Source of the DNA: Acholeplasmataceae bacterium UBA5617
Lineage (GTDB): Bacteria; Bacillota_I; Bacilli_A; Acholeplasmatales; Acholeplasmataceae
Assembly (NCBI GenBank): GCA_002424575.1
Contig: DIKN01000125.1
Coordinates: 31,400-62,888, forward strand
Direction of reading: 5' to 3'
DNA: 31,489 nt
Each line of letters opens with the position of its first letter. Positions within the stretch are counted from its first letter, which is position 1. The notes beneath the pieces were generated by a model. It saw nothing but the letters and a program-made list of their open reading frames with translations, searched no databases and was not told where the DNA came from. Positions 6,874-14,802 of this stretch are shown here, piece by piece. Position numbers and translations under genes: made by a program.

Positions 6874-6915
6874 CTGATCCCTCCTAACTTATGGTAGGGT
6901 TCTACGTATCGTTTT
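6857..6915 (-). promoter_or_regulatory. Long inverted repeat enclosing the SD and start codon of the secreted-protein gene
   Basis: AAAACGATACGT (6904-6915) pairs perfectly over 12 bp with ACGTATCGTTTT (6857-6868), and the second arm runs on as TTTTTT. The arms flank the SD AGGAGGG and the ATG (6871-6873); the downstream arm is codons 2-6. A small hairpin GTAG/CTAC lies inside. It may act as the pepP terminator, as an attenuator, or as a fold that hides the start site. Confidence 0.6.
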
Positions 6916-6928
6916 ACTTTTTATCGTC

Positions 6929-8179
6929 TTATTTTTTCATGTAAGCTTCGATGTCTTTCACTTCTTTGATAATATCTTTGGATAAGTTGATGTTTCCACC
7001 CACTTTGACCATGATATCATCTTCGATGCGAATACCGATGCCTTCTTCAGCGATGTATAAACCGGGTTCAACAGTAATCACTGCACCTTCAGGAATAGGT
7101 TTCGCATAATTGCCTACATCGTGAACATCGAGTCCAAGGAAATGACCTAAACTGTGGTAATAATACTTGATGATTTCAGCATCTTCTTTAATCAGTCCAA
7201 GTTTCTTTGCTCCTTCAGTGAGAAGCATTTTTCCGTAGTCATTATATTCTTTTAATGTCATGCCAGGTTTCAGATAGTCAATCGCTTTTTTATTGACGTC
7301 TAAAACAGTTTCATAGACGTCCTTTTGACGTTTCGTAAATGTTCCTGATGCAGGATAGGTGCGTGTGATATCGGAACAATAATGGTTTGAAAAACAGCCT
7401 AAGTCAAAGAGCACGAGTGAACCGGGTTCAATCGCGGATGCATTGTCGCGATAATGGAGAATGGTTGCGTTCTTACCCGAAGCAGCGATGGTCCCAAAAG
7501 AGGGTGAGGTGCGATGAAGGTTTAAGACATAATTGTATTCTGCTTCAACCTGAAATTCATAGCGACCTTCTTTGAGATGATCCATGATACGATCGAGTCC
7601 AACTTTGGTGATGGCAATCGCTTTTTTCATCTCATGGATTTCTGTTTCATCTTTAACGGTTCTTAATTCTGCTAAAATCATTTGATTGGTCTTCAGTTGC
7701 ACATAAGGATAAAGTTCTTTCAATGTCGTCCCATAACGGATGGGTTCTGTCGCAGGAACTTTTTCATTCAAGCGCTCTAAGTCCATGTAAACCGTATCAA
7801 TTGCACCAAAAAGAGCACGACGTGTCGTCGATAGCATCTGAGCGATAAAGGTATCCAGCGTGTCGATATCACGAACATTTTCGATGTCGATGTTGGCCTG
7901 TTGAGCAGCTTCTTCAAATGTTAAACCCGCACCATCCCATAACGCTTTCACGGGATCTATCTTTTCAATAAAGAGGAAAGATTTCACTTGGTTTGCACCT
8001 TTAGCGATCACTAAAACAACATGTTCTTGATCGATACCTGTCAGGTAATAAAAATTACGGTTGACCGTAAAGGGATAGAATTCATCTGCGGTGCGAAGGG
8101 GTGCATGCCCAGAAAAGAACAGGGATAAACTTTGATCTTGTACTGCTTCTGCGTAGCGTGATCGTCTTAAATCAATCAT
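6929..8179 (-). CDS. pepP: Xaa-Pro aminopeptidase-like M24 metallopeptidase
   Basis: Aminopeptidase P-type enzyme that releases N-terminal residues preceding proline. The creatinase/AMP_N N-terminal domain covers about residues 1-165; the pita-bread M24 domain carries the five metal ligands: Asp in LVLFDLGC, Asp in CSDITRTYP, His in HSLGHFLGLDVHD, Glu in TVEPGLY and Glu in RIEDDI. It is 416 residues from the ATG at 8179. An upstream in-frame ATG at 8206 overlaps pgcA and would translate the Shine-Dalgarno AGAGGAG (8186-8192), so the later start (or 8182) is preferred. Downstream of pgcA with a 13-base gap, probably one transcript. Whether the substrate is general Xaa-Pro peptides cannot be seen. 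Confidence 0.92.
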   Translation of the reverse strand: MIDLRRSRYAEAVQDQSLSLFFSGHAPLRTADEFYPFTVNRNFYYLTGIDQEHVVLVIAKGANQVKSFLFIEKIDPVKALWDGAGLTFEEAAQQANIDIENVRDIDTLDTFIAQMLSTTRRALFGAIDTVYMDLERLNEKVPATEPIRYGTTLKELYPYVQLKTNQMILAELRTVKDETEIHEMKKAIAITKVGLDRIMDHLKEGRYEFQVEAEYNYVLNLHRTSPSFGTIAASGKNATILHYRDNASAIEPGSLVLFDLGCFSNHYCSDITRTYPASGTFTKRQKDVYETVLDVNKKAIDYLKPGMTLKEYNDYGKMLLTEGAKKLGLIKEDAEIIKYYYHSLGHFLGLDVHDVGNYAKPIPEGAVITVEPGLYIAEEGIGIRIEDDIMVKVGGNINLSKDIIKEVKDIEAYMKK

Positions 8180-8192
8180 CATAATCTCCTCT

Positions 8193-9857
8193 CTAGATGG
8201 CTTCAATTTCTTTCATTAATTGCTTCAATAAGCCATCAACAAACGTTTTTGCTTCGGCCATGGATTTACTCACGGTTTGGAAGTAGATTTTAATTTTGGG
8301 TTCCGTTCCACTGGGTCTAAAGACAATCCATGTGTGGTCTTGGTAATAATATTTTAAGACATTCGAGGATGGCAAATCAAGTTTTTCGACGGAGCCATCC
8401 GCAATTTTAATGCCCTTTTCATAATCATCATAACTCATCAAATACTTGCCATATATCATCGGTGGATTTTCTCTAAAATGGGTCATGACCGTCTTGATTT
8501 TTTGTAAGCCTGATAAACCGGGTAAAGTAATCGATTTTGTGTACTCATAATAATAGCCATAAGCTTGATAGATATGATTCATGTAGTCAACCAATGTCAT
8601 GCCCATATGACTGACGTGGTTGGCGATTTCAGCGAGTAATAAACAGGCTTGAACGGCATCTTTATCCCTGACGAAGTCACTGATTAAACTTCCATAAGAC
8701 TCTTCACATCCGAATAGATAGGTCGTTTTATACTTGTTTTGTTCAGCTTTTTCGCCGATAAATTTAAAACCGGTCAACGTTGATGTTGTTTTCACACCAA
8801 ACGATGTCGCAATATCATCGATCAAATCCGTTGTCACGATGGTTTTGTACACCATGCCATTGGAAGGTAAGATGTCTTTTTTCCGACGTTCAGCGAGAAT
8901 ATAATACAGTTCTAATGCTGCGGTCTGATTACCGGTCAAAAGATGATAGGATCCCTCATGTTTGACAGCAATGCCTAAACGGTCTGCATCGGGATCAGTG
9001 AGCATAATCAGATCAGCATCGATGGTTGAAGCATAAGCGATTGCTCCAGTATATGCACTCTCTTCTTCAGGATTTGAGGATTTCGTTTGACTGAAATTGG
9101 GATCTACGGTCATCTGTGATGCTAAGGGATAAACCAGATGACCTATCTTTTTGAGTAAGTCGGGTATAACGGTTCCTCCTGTACCATGGAGGGGGGAGTA
9201 GACAATCTTGATCTGCGGTTTTTTGGGTGAAAGTTGAATTTTTTCAACTTCATGGAGATAAATCTTATCGAAGGATGCATCGATTCGATGAATCAAATGA
9301 TTATCGATGACATCGATTTCAAATGGGTTTTCAATCAAATCAATCTCACTTAAGATGCGTTCAGCAGTTTCCAAATTGACTTGAGCACCAGTTGGATCAT
9401 AGACCTTATAGCCATTATATTCTTTGGGGTTATGGGATGCAGTGATCATGATACCACCCGCACACTTGAAGTGTCTCACGGCAAACGATAGCATGGGTGT
9501 TGGTCTTAATTCATCAAAGAGATAGGAAGAAATGCCTTCAGCTGCGAGGACCATCGCCGCTTCTTTCGCAAATTTTTGTGAGTAATGGCGGTTATCATAA
9601 CTGATGGCAACACCACCTTTGATTTTTGCCTGTTTCAAATAATGTGCGAATCCTAAGGATGCTTTACGGATGGTATAGACGTTGACGCGATTGGTGCCAA
9701 CCCCCATGAGACCACGAAGTCCACCGGTTCCAAATGCCAGATCGCTGTGGAAAACTTCTTGGATCTGTTCTTCATTGAGTGCAATCAGTTCATTGAGCAA
9801 TTGAAGATCCATGTTCTTTTGGTTCATCCAAAATTCGTACTTTTTCGCGTATGACAT
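8193..9857 (-). CDS. pgcA: Phosphoglucomutase/phosphomannomutase (alpha-D-phosphohexomutase)
   Basis: Interconverts glucose-1-P and glucose-6-P (family members may also use mannose or other hexose phosphates), feeding glycolipid or polysaccharide precursors. 554 residues, normal for the PgcA-type group. Motifs in order: GTGGLRG near the N-terminus, catalytic serine loop TASHNPKEYNGYKVY, Mg-binding DPDADRLGI, sugar-binding GCEESYG, and phosphate-binding FRPSGTEPKIKIY. The ATG follows AGGAAGTTGCTCAG. Its own extended -10 promoter is at 9891-9896. First gene of a unit that continues into pepP and possibly the secreted/ABC operon. Confidence 0.96.
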   Translation of the reverse strand: MSYAKKYEFWMNQKNMDLQLLNELIALNEEQIQEVFHSDLAFGTGGLRGLMGVGTNRVNVYTIRKASLGFAHYLKQAKIKGGVAISYDNRHYSQKFAKEAAMVLAAEGISSYLFDELRPTPMLSFAVRHFKCAGGIMITASHNPKEYNGYKVYDPTGAQVNLETAERILSEIDLIENPFEIDVIDNHLIHRIDASFDKIYLHEVEKIQLSPKKPQIKIVYSPLHGTGGTVIPDLLKKIGHLVYPLASQMTVDPNFSQTKSSNPEEESAYTGAIAYASTIDADLIMLTDPDADRLGIAVKHEGSYHLLTGNQTAALELYYILAERRKKDILPSNGMVYKTIVTTDLIDDIATSFGVKTTSTLTGFKFIGEKAEQNKYKTTYLFGCEESYGSLISDFVRDKDAVQACLLLAEIANHVSHMGMTLVDYMNHIYQAYGYYYEYTKSITLPGLSGLQKIKTVMTHFRENPPMIYGKYLMSYDDYEKGIKIADGSVEKLDLPSSNVLKYYYQDHTWIVFRPSGTEPKIKIYFQTVSKSMAEAKTFVDGLLKQLMKEIEAI

Positions 9858-9890
9858 CTGAGCAACTTCCTTTCCTATTCATCATGGTCT

Positions 9891-9898
9891 ATTATATC
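9891..9898 (-). promoter_or_regulatory. Extended -10 promoter of pgcA
   Basis: TG-A-TATAAT on the minus strand (TATAAT at 9891-9896), just downstream of the coaX terminator T-run and 34 bases before the pgcA start. No clear -35. Confidence 0.6.
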
Positions 9899-9928
9899 AA
9901 AAAAAACAGCCAATTCATTGGCTATTTT
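9899..9928 (-). terminator. Terminator after coaX
   Basis: AGCCAA/TTGGCT stem (9908-9913 with 9918-9923), four-base loop, then G plus T8 on the minus strand; begins within 4 bases of the coaX stop. Confidence 0.9.
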
Positions 9929-9931
9929 CAT

Positions 9932-10687
9932 TTATTTGACATTTCGATTAAAGATATGGAGTAAACCTTTCAAAACAAGATCGGGATCACGTGTCAGTGG
10001 ATGTTTGCACAGTGGGGCGATCGTTGATGAGAGACCACCGGTTAAAATGACATGAAAATCTTCTTTGACCTCTTCTCGAATGCGTTCGATGAGACCATCC
10101 ACTTGTGCTGCTACGCCATAGGTGACACCACTTTGCATGCACGTGATGGTGTTGGTTCCAAGCACTTTTTTAGGAATTTCGATATCGATATCGGGTAGTA
10201 GAGCGGTATGTCCAACCAACGCTTTGATCGAGATTGCAACACCTGGAGTGATGATCACGCCTAAAATGGTTTTGTTTTTGACGTAAATGTACTTGATAGC
10301 TGTTCCTAAGTCGACGACAAGTGTAGGTTTGTCGTCCTCTTCAATGGCGACTGCATCACAGATCAAATCAGCTCCCACTTCACGTGGGTGATCAGTTTTA
10401 ACATTCAAGCCCGTTTTGACACCGGGTCCTACGATTAGAGGTTCAATCTTGAAATGTTTTTCAGCAATCTCTTTTAATTTTTCTGTGATTCTGGGAACAA
10501 CGGAGGAGATGGCAATCGCTTGGATGTCTTTAACAGGAATTAAGCTTCGCATTTGAATCCAATACTCATCGGCTGTTTTTTGAACTTCCGTGTTTAAACG
10601 ATAGGTTTCTAAGATCGATGTTCCATCAGAGATGCCCATCCCTACTGTGGTGTTTCCAACGTCATAAAGCAAAATCACACTTGTCAC
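9932..10687 (-). CDS. coaX: Type III pantothenate kinase
   Basis: Phosphorylates pantothenate, the first step of coenzyme A synthesis; this ASKHA-fold class has low ATP affinity and resists CoA feedback. 251 residues, normal length. Motifs: phosphate loop DVGNTTVGMG, the conserved GADLICDAVA, VVDLGTAIKY, and the pantothenate-binding GVIITPGVAISIKALVG region. The start is GTG at 10685-10687 (MTSVILLYDVGNT), after AGAAAGGTAT, a short spacing that suggests modest translation. It follows an ECF S component by 12 bases, so uptake and activation of the vitamin are likely co-expressed. Confidence 0.96.
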   Translation of the reverse strand: MTSVILLYDVGNTTVGMGISDGTSILETYRLNTEVQKTADEYWIQMRSLIPVKDIQAIAISSVVPRITEKLKEIAEKHFKIEPLIVGPGVKTGLNVKTDHPREVGADLICDAVAIEEDDKPTLVVDLGTAIKYIYVKNKTILGVIITPGVAISIKALVGHTALLPDIDIEIPKKVLGTNTITCMQSGVTYGVAAQVDGLIERIREEVKEDFHVILTGGLSSTIAPLCKHPLTRDPDLVLKGLLHIFNRNVK

Positions 10688-10699
10688 ATACCTTTCTAT

Positions 10700-11467
10700 T
10701 TAAACGTTTTGTTTTTTAAAGTTTTGGAGTGCAATCAAAATAGGTGTTCCAATCACAGCTGCAAAGATGGCCTCAATCAGACCATTCGTGAGTGCGATGG
10801 TGAAGATGGTTGCAACCACAGACCGATCAGGGAAAATGCCTTCAATGAGTGCAGTTGAGAATAAACCGAGCGCTGAAAGGACGATCAGTGAATGCACGAG
10901 CGTACCCAAGATGAGTGATGAAGGTAAGTAAACATTGGTTTTATCTTTCTTGTTGATAAAAGCAAAATAGAGGGTCACAAAGACTAAACCAAGAGCGAGT
11001 GAAACTGGAGCTAACCAACCCATCGACCATCCAACCCAGTTGGAAAGTGCGTTGGCTGCATAATAGAGGCCAAACAAAGTGATCGAAGTGACGATGCCGA
11101 AGGTGATGACATCACCGTACTTGAATTTAGCATTGATCCATTTTAAGCCATCAAATATATAGGATGCTGCGAGTGCAAATAAGATACGAGGTAAGACAGA
11201 GACCAAAGGATTTTGAAATGCAAAATCAAGAGGACCGGTTGGAATAAACGAACGAATCAGTGAGGCGAGACCAAAAACAAGACCTAAAAGTGCACCGTAC
11301 TTTCTGGGCATCAAAAAAACGCCAATCAAGACAGGAATGTGTAAAAGGGTCACACTCGCAAGAGGCGCTAACGTAATAAAACCAACTTGAGGAACAGCCG
11401 TCATCAACACAATAATCGCTGAGAAAATACCGGTTAAACCTAAATAGTAAACATCATTTTTCTTCAT
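10700..11467 (-). CDS. ECF transporter S component, probably pantothenate-specific
   Basis: Membrane substrate-capture subunit of an energy-coupling factor transporter; needs the shared EcfA/EcfA'/EcfT module encoded elsewhere. The ATG at 11467 (MKKNDVYYLGLTGIFSA) follows AAAAAGGAG; a longer frame start at 11524 would cover the promoter. 255 residues with about six hydrophobic segments. The stretch LAPLASVTLLHIPVLIGVFL followed by YGALLGLVFGLASLI is typical of the ECF_trnsprt/S-component fold. Specificity is inferred: the next gene in the operon is coaX (pantothenate kinase), which points to a PanT-like role. Folate, queuosine-precursor or other vitamin specificity is not excluded. Confidence 0.9.
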   Translation of the reverse strand: MKKNDVYYLGLTGIFSAIIVLMTAVPQVGFITLAPLASVTLLHIPVLIGVFLMPRKYGALLGLVFGLASLIRSFIPTGPLDFAFQNPLVSVLPRILFALAASYIFDGLKWINAKFKYGDVITFGIVTSITLFGLYYAANALSNWVGWSMGWLAPVSLALGLVFVTLYFAFINKKDKTNVYLPSSLILGTLVHSLIVLSALGLFSTALIEGIFPDRSVVATIFTIALTNGLIEAIFAAVIGTPILIALQNFKKQNV

Positions 11468-11512
11468 TTTTCTTCTCCTTTTTAGGCCCCTAAGGGTCCC
11501 ATAAGTACTTTC

Positions 11513-11541
11513 ATTATAGTCCAAATATTTTATAATTTCAA
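11513..11541 (-). promoter_or_regulatory. Promoter of the ECF-coaX operon
   Basis: -35 TTGAAA (11536-11541), 17-base spacer, -10 TATAAT (11513-11518). The short leader that follows holds a GC-rich hairpin (GGACCC-TTA-GGGGCC with one A-G mismatch, about 11485-11500) just upstream of the SD, of unknown role. Confidence 0.85.
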
Positions 11542-11554
11542 TAAGAAAACATGA

Positions 11555-11580
11555 AAAAGAAAAACCTGCAAGAGCAGGTT
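11555..11580 (-). terminator. Terminator after the aldo/keto reductase gene
   Basis: AACCTGC/GCAGGTT stem (11563-11569 with 11574-11580), four-base loop, then TTTCTTTTT on the minus strand. The stem overlaps the stop codon. Confidence 0.92.
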
Positions 11581-12421
11581 ATTCACTGTAAGGACCCCAT
11601 GGGCTGTTATCAGGATCGGTATAAACGCGCTTGCCACGATTGAGTGCGTTGATGACTTCTATATCATCGTCACTCAAGGTGATCTTTAGTGCACCAAAAT
11701 TTTCTTCGATGCGCGAAGGTGTCACCGATTTTGGAATCATGATGACGTTTCGTGCAAGTCCCCAACTGATGATCACTTGAGGAATGGTTGCATGATGTTC
11801 ATCAGCAATCTTTTGTAAACCCTCTTGCCAAATGCCTTCAAATACGCCACCTTTCATGAGTGGACCATAGGATTCAATCTGAATACCGGCATGGTTTAAA
11901 TAACGTTGAAGTGGGAGTTGTGCTAATCCAGGATGGAGTTCAACTTGGTTGACCATGGGTTTAATGGTTGCTGTTTCCATCAGGTCTTCGATATGGTGTC
12001 TTTGGAAATTTGAAACACCGATGGCACGCACTTTTTTCTCGCGGTATAGCGCTTCAAAGAGTGCCCATGTCTGTTGATTGATTTTTTTATCGTGATTGGG
12101 CCAATGAATTAAATAGAGATCAACATAATCGGTTTTAAGCTTTTGAAGGGATTCCTCAAACTGAAGACGCATCTTATCGGGTGTGGAATGACCTCGTTGT
12201 TTTGTCGTAATAAAGATGTCACATCTCGGTATCCCTGCGGCAACGATCGCATCGCCTACAGATCCTTCGTTTCGATACATCTGTGCCGTGTCAATGTGAC
12301 GATAGCCAACTTTTAGGGCATGCAAGACGGTATCAAATGCGGATTCACCATCGGCAACTAAAAATGTTCCCAAACCTAAACGTGGCATGGATACACCATT
12401 AGAGAGTGTCGTATAGATCAT
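11579..12421 (-). CDS. Aldo/keto reductase family oxidoreductase
   Basis: NADPH-dependent carbonyl reductase of the AKR5-like prokaryotic group (2,5-diketogluconate or glyoxal/methylglyoxal reductase type). 280 residues, normal length. Catalytic tetrad visible: Asp and Tyr in GYRHIDTAQMYRNE, Lys in FITTKQR, His in LYLIHWPN. GVSNFQRHHIEDL and the coenzyme-binding IPKSVTPSRIEENF are also typical. The start overlaps the stop of the M42 peptidase gene as ATGA (12418-12421), so the two are translationally coupled. Physiological substrate cannot be inferred. Confidence 0.95.
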   Translation of the reverse strand: MIYTTLSNGVSMPRLGLGTFLVADGESAFDTVLHALKVGYRHIDTAQMYRNEGSVGDAIVAAGIPRCDIFITTKQRGHSTPDKMRLQFEESLQKLKTDYVDLYLIHWPNHDKKINQQTWALFEALYREKKVRAIGVSNFQRHHIEDLMETATIKPMVNQVELHPGLAQLPLQRYLNHAGIQIESYGPLMKGGVFEGIWQEGLQKIADEHHATIPQVIISWGLARNVIMIPKSVTPSRIEENFGALKITLSDDDIEVINALNRGKRVYTDPDNSPWGPYSE

Positions 12422-13476
12422 GAATTTGTCTCCTTTAAATGTTGAATAATATCGGGATTTAACGTACGTAGTACGGTAAAAAGCATTTTCTTGGCTGCAG
12501 CAAGATCGCGCAGGTCCATCATGGCAGCGGTTGAATGAATGTAGCGTGCCGGTAGACCTATGGTTGTGGCAAGAATTCCTGCATGCATATCGAGTGCTTT
12601 AGCTGCATCCGTTCCACCCATCGATACAAAGTATTGAAACGGAATATGATACTTATGGGCGAGTTTGATGAAGAAATCCATCATACCTTGATGCATCACA
12701 TTTTTCGGATCATACATCCGAAGTAAAAAACCTTTGCCTAATCCGCCGAGTGCATCTTTATCGAGTGCATCATTGACAGGTGATGCATCTAAAGCTAAGA
12801 AGATATCAGGTGTAAAAAGATTAACCGATGTTTCAGCACCGCGTAAACCCACCTCTTCTTGAACGGTTGCACCAACAACCAAGGTATAGGGCAATTCGAT
12901 ATCCGCAAAAGCTTCAACGGTTTCAAGGGCTAACCCACATCCATAACGGTTATCGATCGATTTGGCGATCAAACGGTTGGGATTTGCGGTATACGCAAAG
13001 GGATTATCAAAGAGGATCATATCGCCTAAAGCAACACCCATGGCTTTGACTTCTTCTTTTGAACTTGCACCAATATCAAGGATAAGTTCTTCTAAATTGG
13101 TGTTTTGTTCTTTTTTGAGGTGTGGGGGTATCGCCCCAACAACACCTTTGATTTTTCCTTTTTGGGTATGAATATTGAGCACCTGAGAGACAAAAACCTC
13201 ACCACTTAAGCTGCCGAGGTTATTCATTTTAATCATCCCTAAATCGGTGATACCCACCACCATTAATCCGACTTCATCCATATGTCCGGCAACCATAACG
13301 ACGGGTGCTTGAGGATCTTTGGCTTTTTTTACTGCAAAAATAGATCCCAATCGATCGGTTTGAATCGTATAAGATGGATATTTTTCCATCAATTTTTTCA
13401 TGTAAAGTTGAACGGGTTTTTCAAAACCTGAAGTCGCTTCAAGTGTGAATAAATCTTTATAGAGTTTTCTAATCAT
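12418..13476 (-). CDS. M42 family metallo-aminopeptidase (complete paralogue)
   Basis: 352 residues, full family length. Metal and catalytic residues: His65 and Asp67 in GHMDEVG, Asp in SIDNRYGCG, the Glu pair in VQEEVGLRGA, Asp in LALDASP, and the last His in ARYIHS. It should form a cytosolic dodecameric aminopeptidase, as M42 enzymes do. The start overlaps the end of trmB by 8 bases, and the stop overlaps the reductase start. A second M42 gene, truncated by the window, lies at 1-944. Glutamyl-aminopeptidase or cellulase-annotated relatives cannot be separated by eye. Confidence 0.94.
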   Translation of the reverse strand: MIRKLYKDLFTLEATSGFEKPVQLYMKKLMEKYPSYTIQTDRLGSIFAVKKAKDPQAPVVMVAGHMDEVGLMVVGITDLGMIKMNNLGSLSGEVFVSQVLNIHTQKGKIKGVVGAIPPHLKKEQNTNLEELILDIGASSKEEVKAMGVALGDMILFDNPFAYTANPNRLIAKSIDNRYGCGLALETVEAFADIELPYTLVVGATVQEEVGLRGAETSVNLFTPDIFLALDASPVNDALDKDALGGLGKGFLLRMYDPKNVMHQGMMDFFIKLAHKYHIPFQYFVSMGGTDAAKALDMHAGILATTIGLPARYIHSTAAMMDLRDLAAAKKMLFTVLRTLNPDIIQHLKETNS

Positions 13477-14074
13477 GATGAATCGTTCCCTTCAATTGAT
13501 AAATGGGGCCTTTTACGCGCTTTTTTTCTTCATATTCAGTCATATAAGGCGATGGAGGTAAGTGATAATCGACTTCTGTGATCGTAAAGATGGGTTCCAT
13601 ATACGTTTGGCTATCTAAAAAGAAATCCAAATGATCGGTTCGACACTGCAAGATGCCACCTTCTTTAAAAAGCATGCGATACTTATCGAGCATCAAAGGC
13701 CATGTCAACCGTCTTTTATGATGTTTAGCTTTTGGCCAAGGATCTGAAAAGTTAAGGTATAAGATATCAATCGTTTCAAAAGGTATCCATAGATCGATCA
13801 GTTCTGCTGAAGTACACAAGATGATGAGATTATCAAGCCCATACAGCACCTTCTTTTCTGCGATGCGATAGCAGATGTCCATATCGATTTCGAGTGCAAT
13901 AAAGATGTCTTCAGGATAATCTTTGGATAGTTTGGCGATGAACTGACCTTTACCTGATCCAATTTCGAGATGAATTCGTTGATCATGAGGCAATTTAAGG
14001 GGTTGAGGTTCAAAAAGAACACCCATCATCGTCATATTTTCAATCGTAGCTTGTTTGACGTGTCGTTGACGCAT
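13469..14074 (-). CDS. trmB: tRNA (guanine-N7-)-methyltransferase
   Basis: Makes m7G46 in the variable loop of tRNAs using SAM. 201 residues, slightly shorter than the usual 210-240. SAM-binding motif I EIGSGKGQFI, acidic LEIDM, and the family hallmark NFSDPWPKAKHHKRRL are present, with CRTDH and the C-terminal TEYEEKKRVKGPIY substrate-binding segment. The ATG follows a modest AGGATGATTGC. First of trmB-M42-reductase; no clear promoter was seen between it and the HPr terminator 20 bases upstream, so it may depend on read-through. Confidence 0.96.
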   Translation of the reverse strand: MRQRHVKQATIENMTMMGVLFEPQPLKLPHDQRIHLEIGSGKGQFIAKLSKDYPEDIFIALEIDMDICYRIAEKKVLYGLDNLIILCTSAELIDLWIPFETIDILYLNFSDPWPKAKHHKRRLTWPLMLDKYRMLFKEGGILQCRTDHLDFFLDSQTYMEPIFTITEVDYHLPPSPYMTEYEEKKRVKGPIYQLKGTIHHD

Positions 14075-14091
14075 GCAATCATCCTATTCCA

Positions 14092-14123
14092 ATAGAAAAA
14101 GGGTAGTTGACCTACCACTTTTT
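14092..14123 (-). terminator. Terminator after ptsH
   Basis: GGTAG/CTACC core with five-base loop, extended by AAAAAG/CTTTTT across a one-base bulge (14096-14106 with 14112-14123), then TCTATT. The bulge and the lack of a visible promoter behind it suggest partial read-through into trmB. Confidence 0.75.
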
Positions 14124-14125
14124 TC

Positions 14126-14395
14126 TTAAGCGAGTTTTCCTAAACCTTCGGTGATGAGAAAATCAGCAATCGCAACCATCGCCTTTTCAGCATCAGGTCC
14201 TGTGATATGAATTTTCACCTGTTCACCCTTATAGATACCTAAAGACATCAAGCCCATGATCGATTTTAAGTTGACCGTTTTACCCATCGCCGTTAAATCG
14301 ATTTCGGATGAGAAACTCATGGCTAAATTGACCAAACGGGTTGCTGGACGCGCATGAATGCCATATTCAGAAATGATGAGAAAGTTTTGTTCCAT
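14126..14395 (-). CDS. ptsH: Phosphocarrier protein HPr
   Basis: Small phosphoryl carrier of the sugar phosphotransferase system, passing phosphate from enzyme I to EIIA. 89 residues from the ATG at 14395 (MEQNFLIISEYGIHARPAT). A longer frame starting at 14422 overlaps the upstream gene and has its SD AGAGG inside, so it is not used. His14 in GIHARPA is the catalytic residue and Ser45 in LKSIMGLMSLG is the HPr-kinase site of Bacillota, so catabolite control via P-Ser-HPr is likely. ptsI is not next to it; the gene before it encodes an EIIB-like membrane protein. Confidence 0.95.
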   Translation of the reverse strand: MEQNFLIISEYGIHARPATRLVNLAMSFSSEIDLTAMGKTVNLKSIMGLMSLGIYKGEQVKIHITGPDAEKAMVAIADFLITEGLGKLA

Positions 14396-14399
14396 AGTT

Positions 14400-14750
14400 T
14401 TATGCCTCTTTCTGTCTTTCACTGAGATAGGAAAGAACGTGTGATGGTTGATGCTTAATCAGTAGTGTGAGCTCCTTACCTTTGAGAAAGGCAGGTATGT
14501 TTAATGTTTTAAGAAGCGGTTGTTGGACTTTTTTTAAGTCCTTGACAGTGACCTTGATCCGCTGATGTTCTCTCGAAAGGGAAAGAAGATTGGATGAACC
14601 ACCCAGAGCTTGAAGCAGTTGTTCTACATCCATGTGGGGAAGCACAGGTTTCTTTTTTTTCCGTCGAAGCACCATGACGATTGGAGTCATCACAAGGATG
14701 CCTAAAGCCACACCTAATGCAATCAGTTCAAGTGTTGTCATACCAAACAT
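14400..14750 (-). CDS. Membrane-anchored EIIB-like domain protein lacking the phospho-cysteine
   Basis: 116 residues. One N-terminal transmembrane helix (about 7-28), a basic RRKKKK cluster, then a domain (about 41-112) that lines up with the glucose-family PTS EIIB fold: LLQALGGSSNLLSLS, RIKVTVKDLKKVQQPLLKTL and LKGKELTLLIK match the usual ALGGKENI, TRLRVTVKD and GAAGV...QIIFG blocks. The phosphorylated Cys position corresponds to Glu61, and the protein has no cysteine at all, so it cannot carry phosphate in the normal way. The SD GGAGGAG sits 7 bases before the ATG. First gene of a two-gene unit with ptsH. A regulatory or docking role near HPr is inference. Confidence 0.75.
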   Translation of the reverse strand: MFGMTTLELIALGVALGILVMTPIVMVLRRKKKKPVLPHMDVEQLLQALGGSSNLLSLSREHQRIKVTVKDLKKVQQPLLKTLNIPAFLKGKELTLLIKHQPSHVLSYLSERQKEA

Positions 14751-14773
14751 GTCGATTCTCCTCCGTCACATCA

Positions 14774-14802
14774 ATTATAGCGAGAAATGTGCAATTTTTC
14801 AA
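14774..14802 (-). promoter_or_regulatory. Promoter of the EIIB-like/ptsH unit
   Basis: -35 TTGAAA (14797-14802), 17-base spacer, -10 TATAAT (14774-14779), abutting the queA stop codon. No queA terminator is visible, so queA transcripts may also run into this unit. Confidence 0.85.

Noticed and set aside
13469..13476. Frameshift between trmB and the M42 gene
   Set aside because: Both proteins are complete at their ends; the 8-base overlap is ordinary translational coupling.
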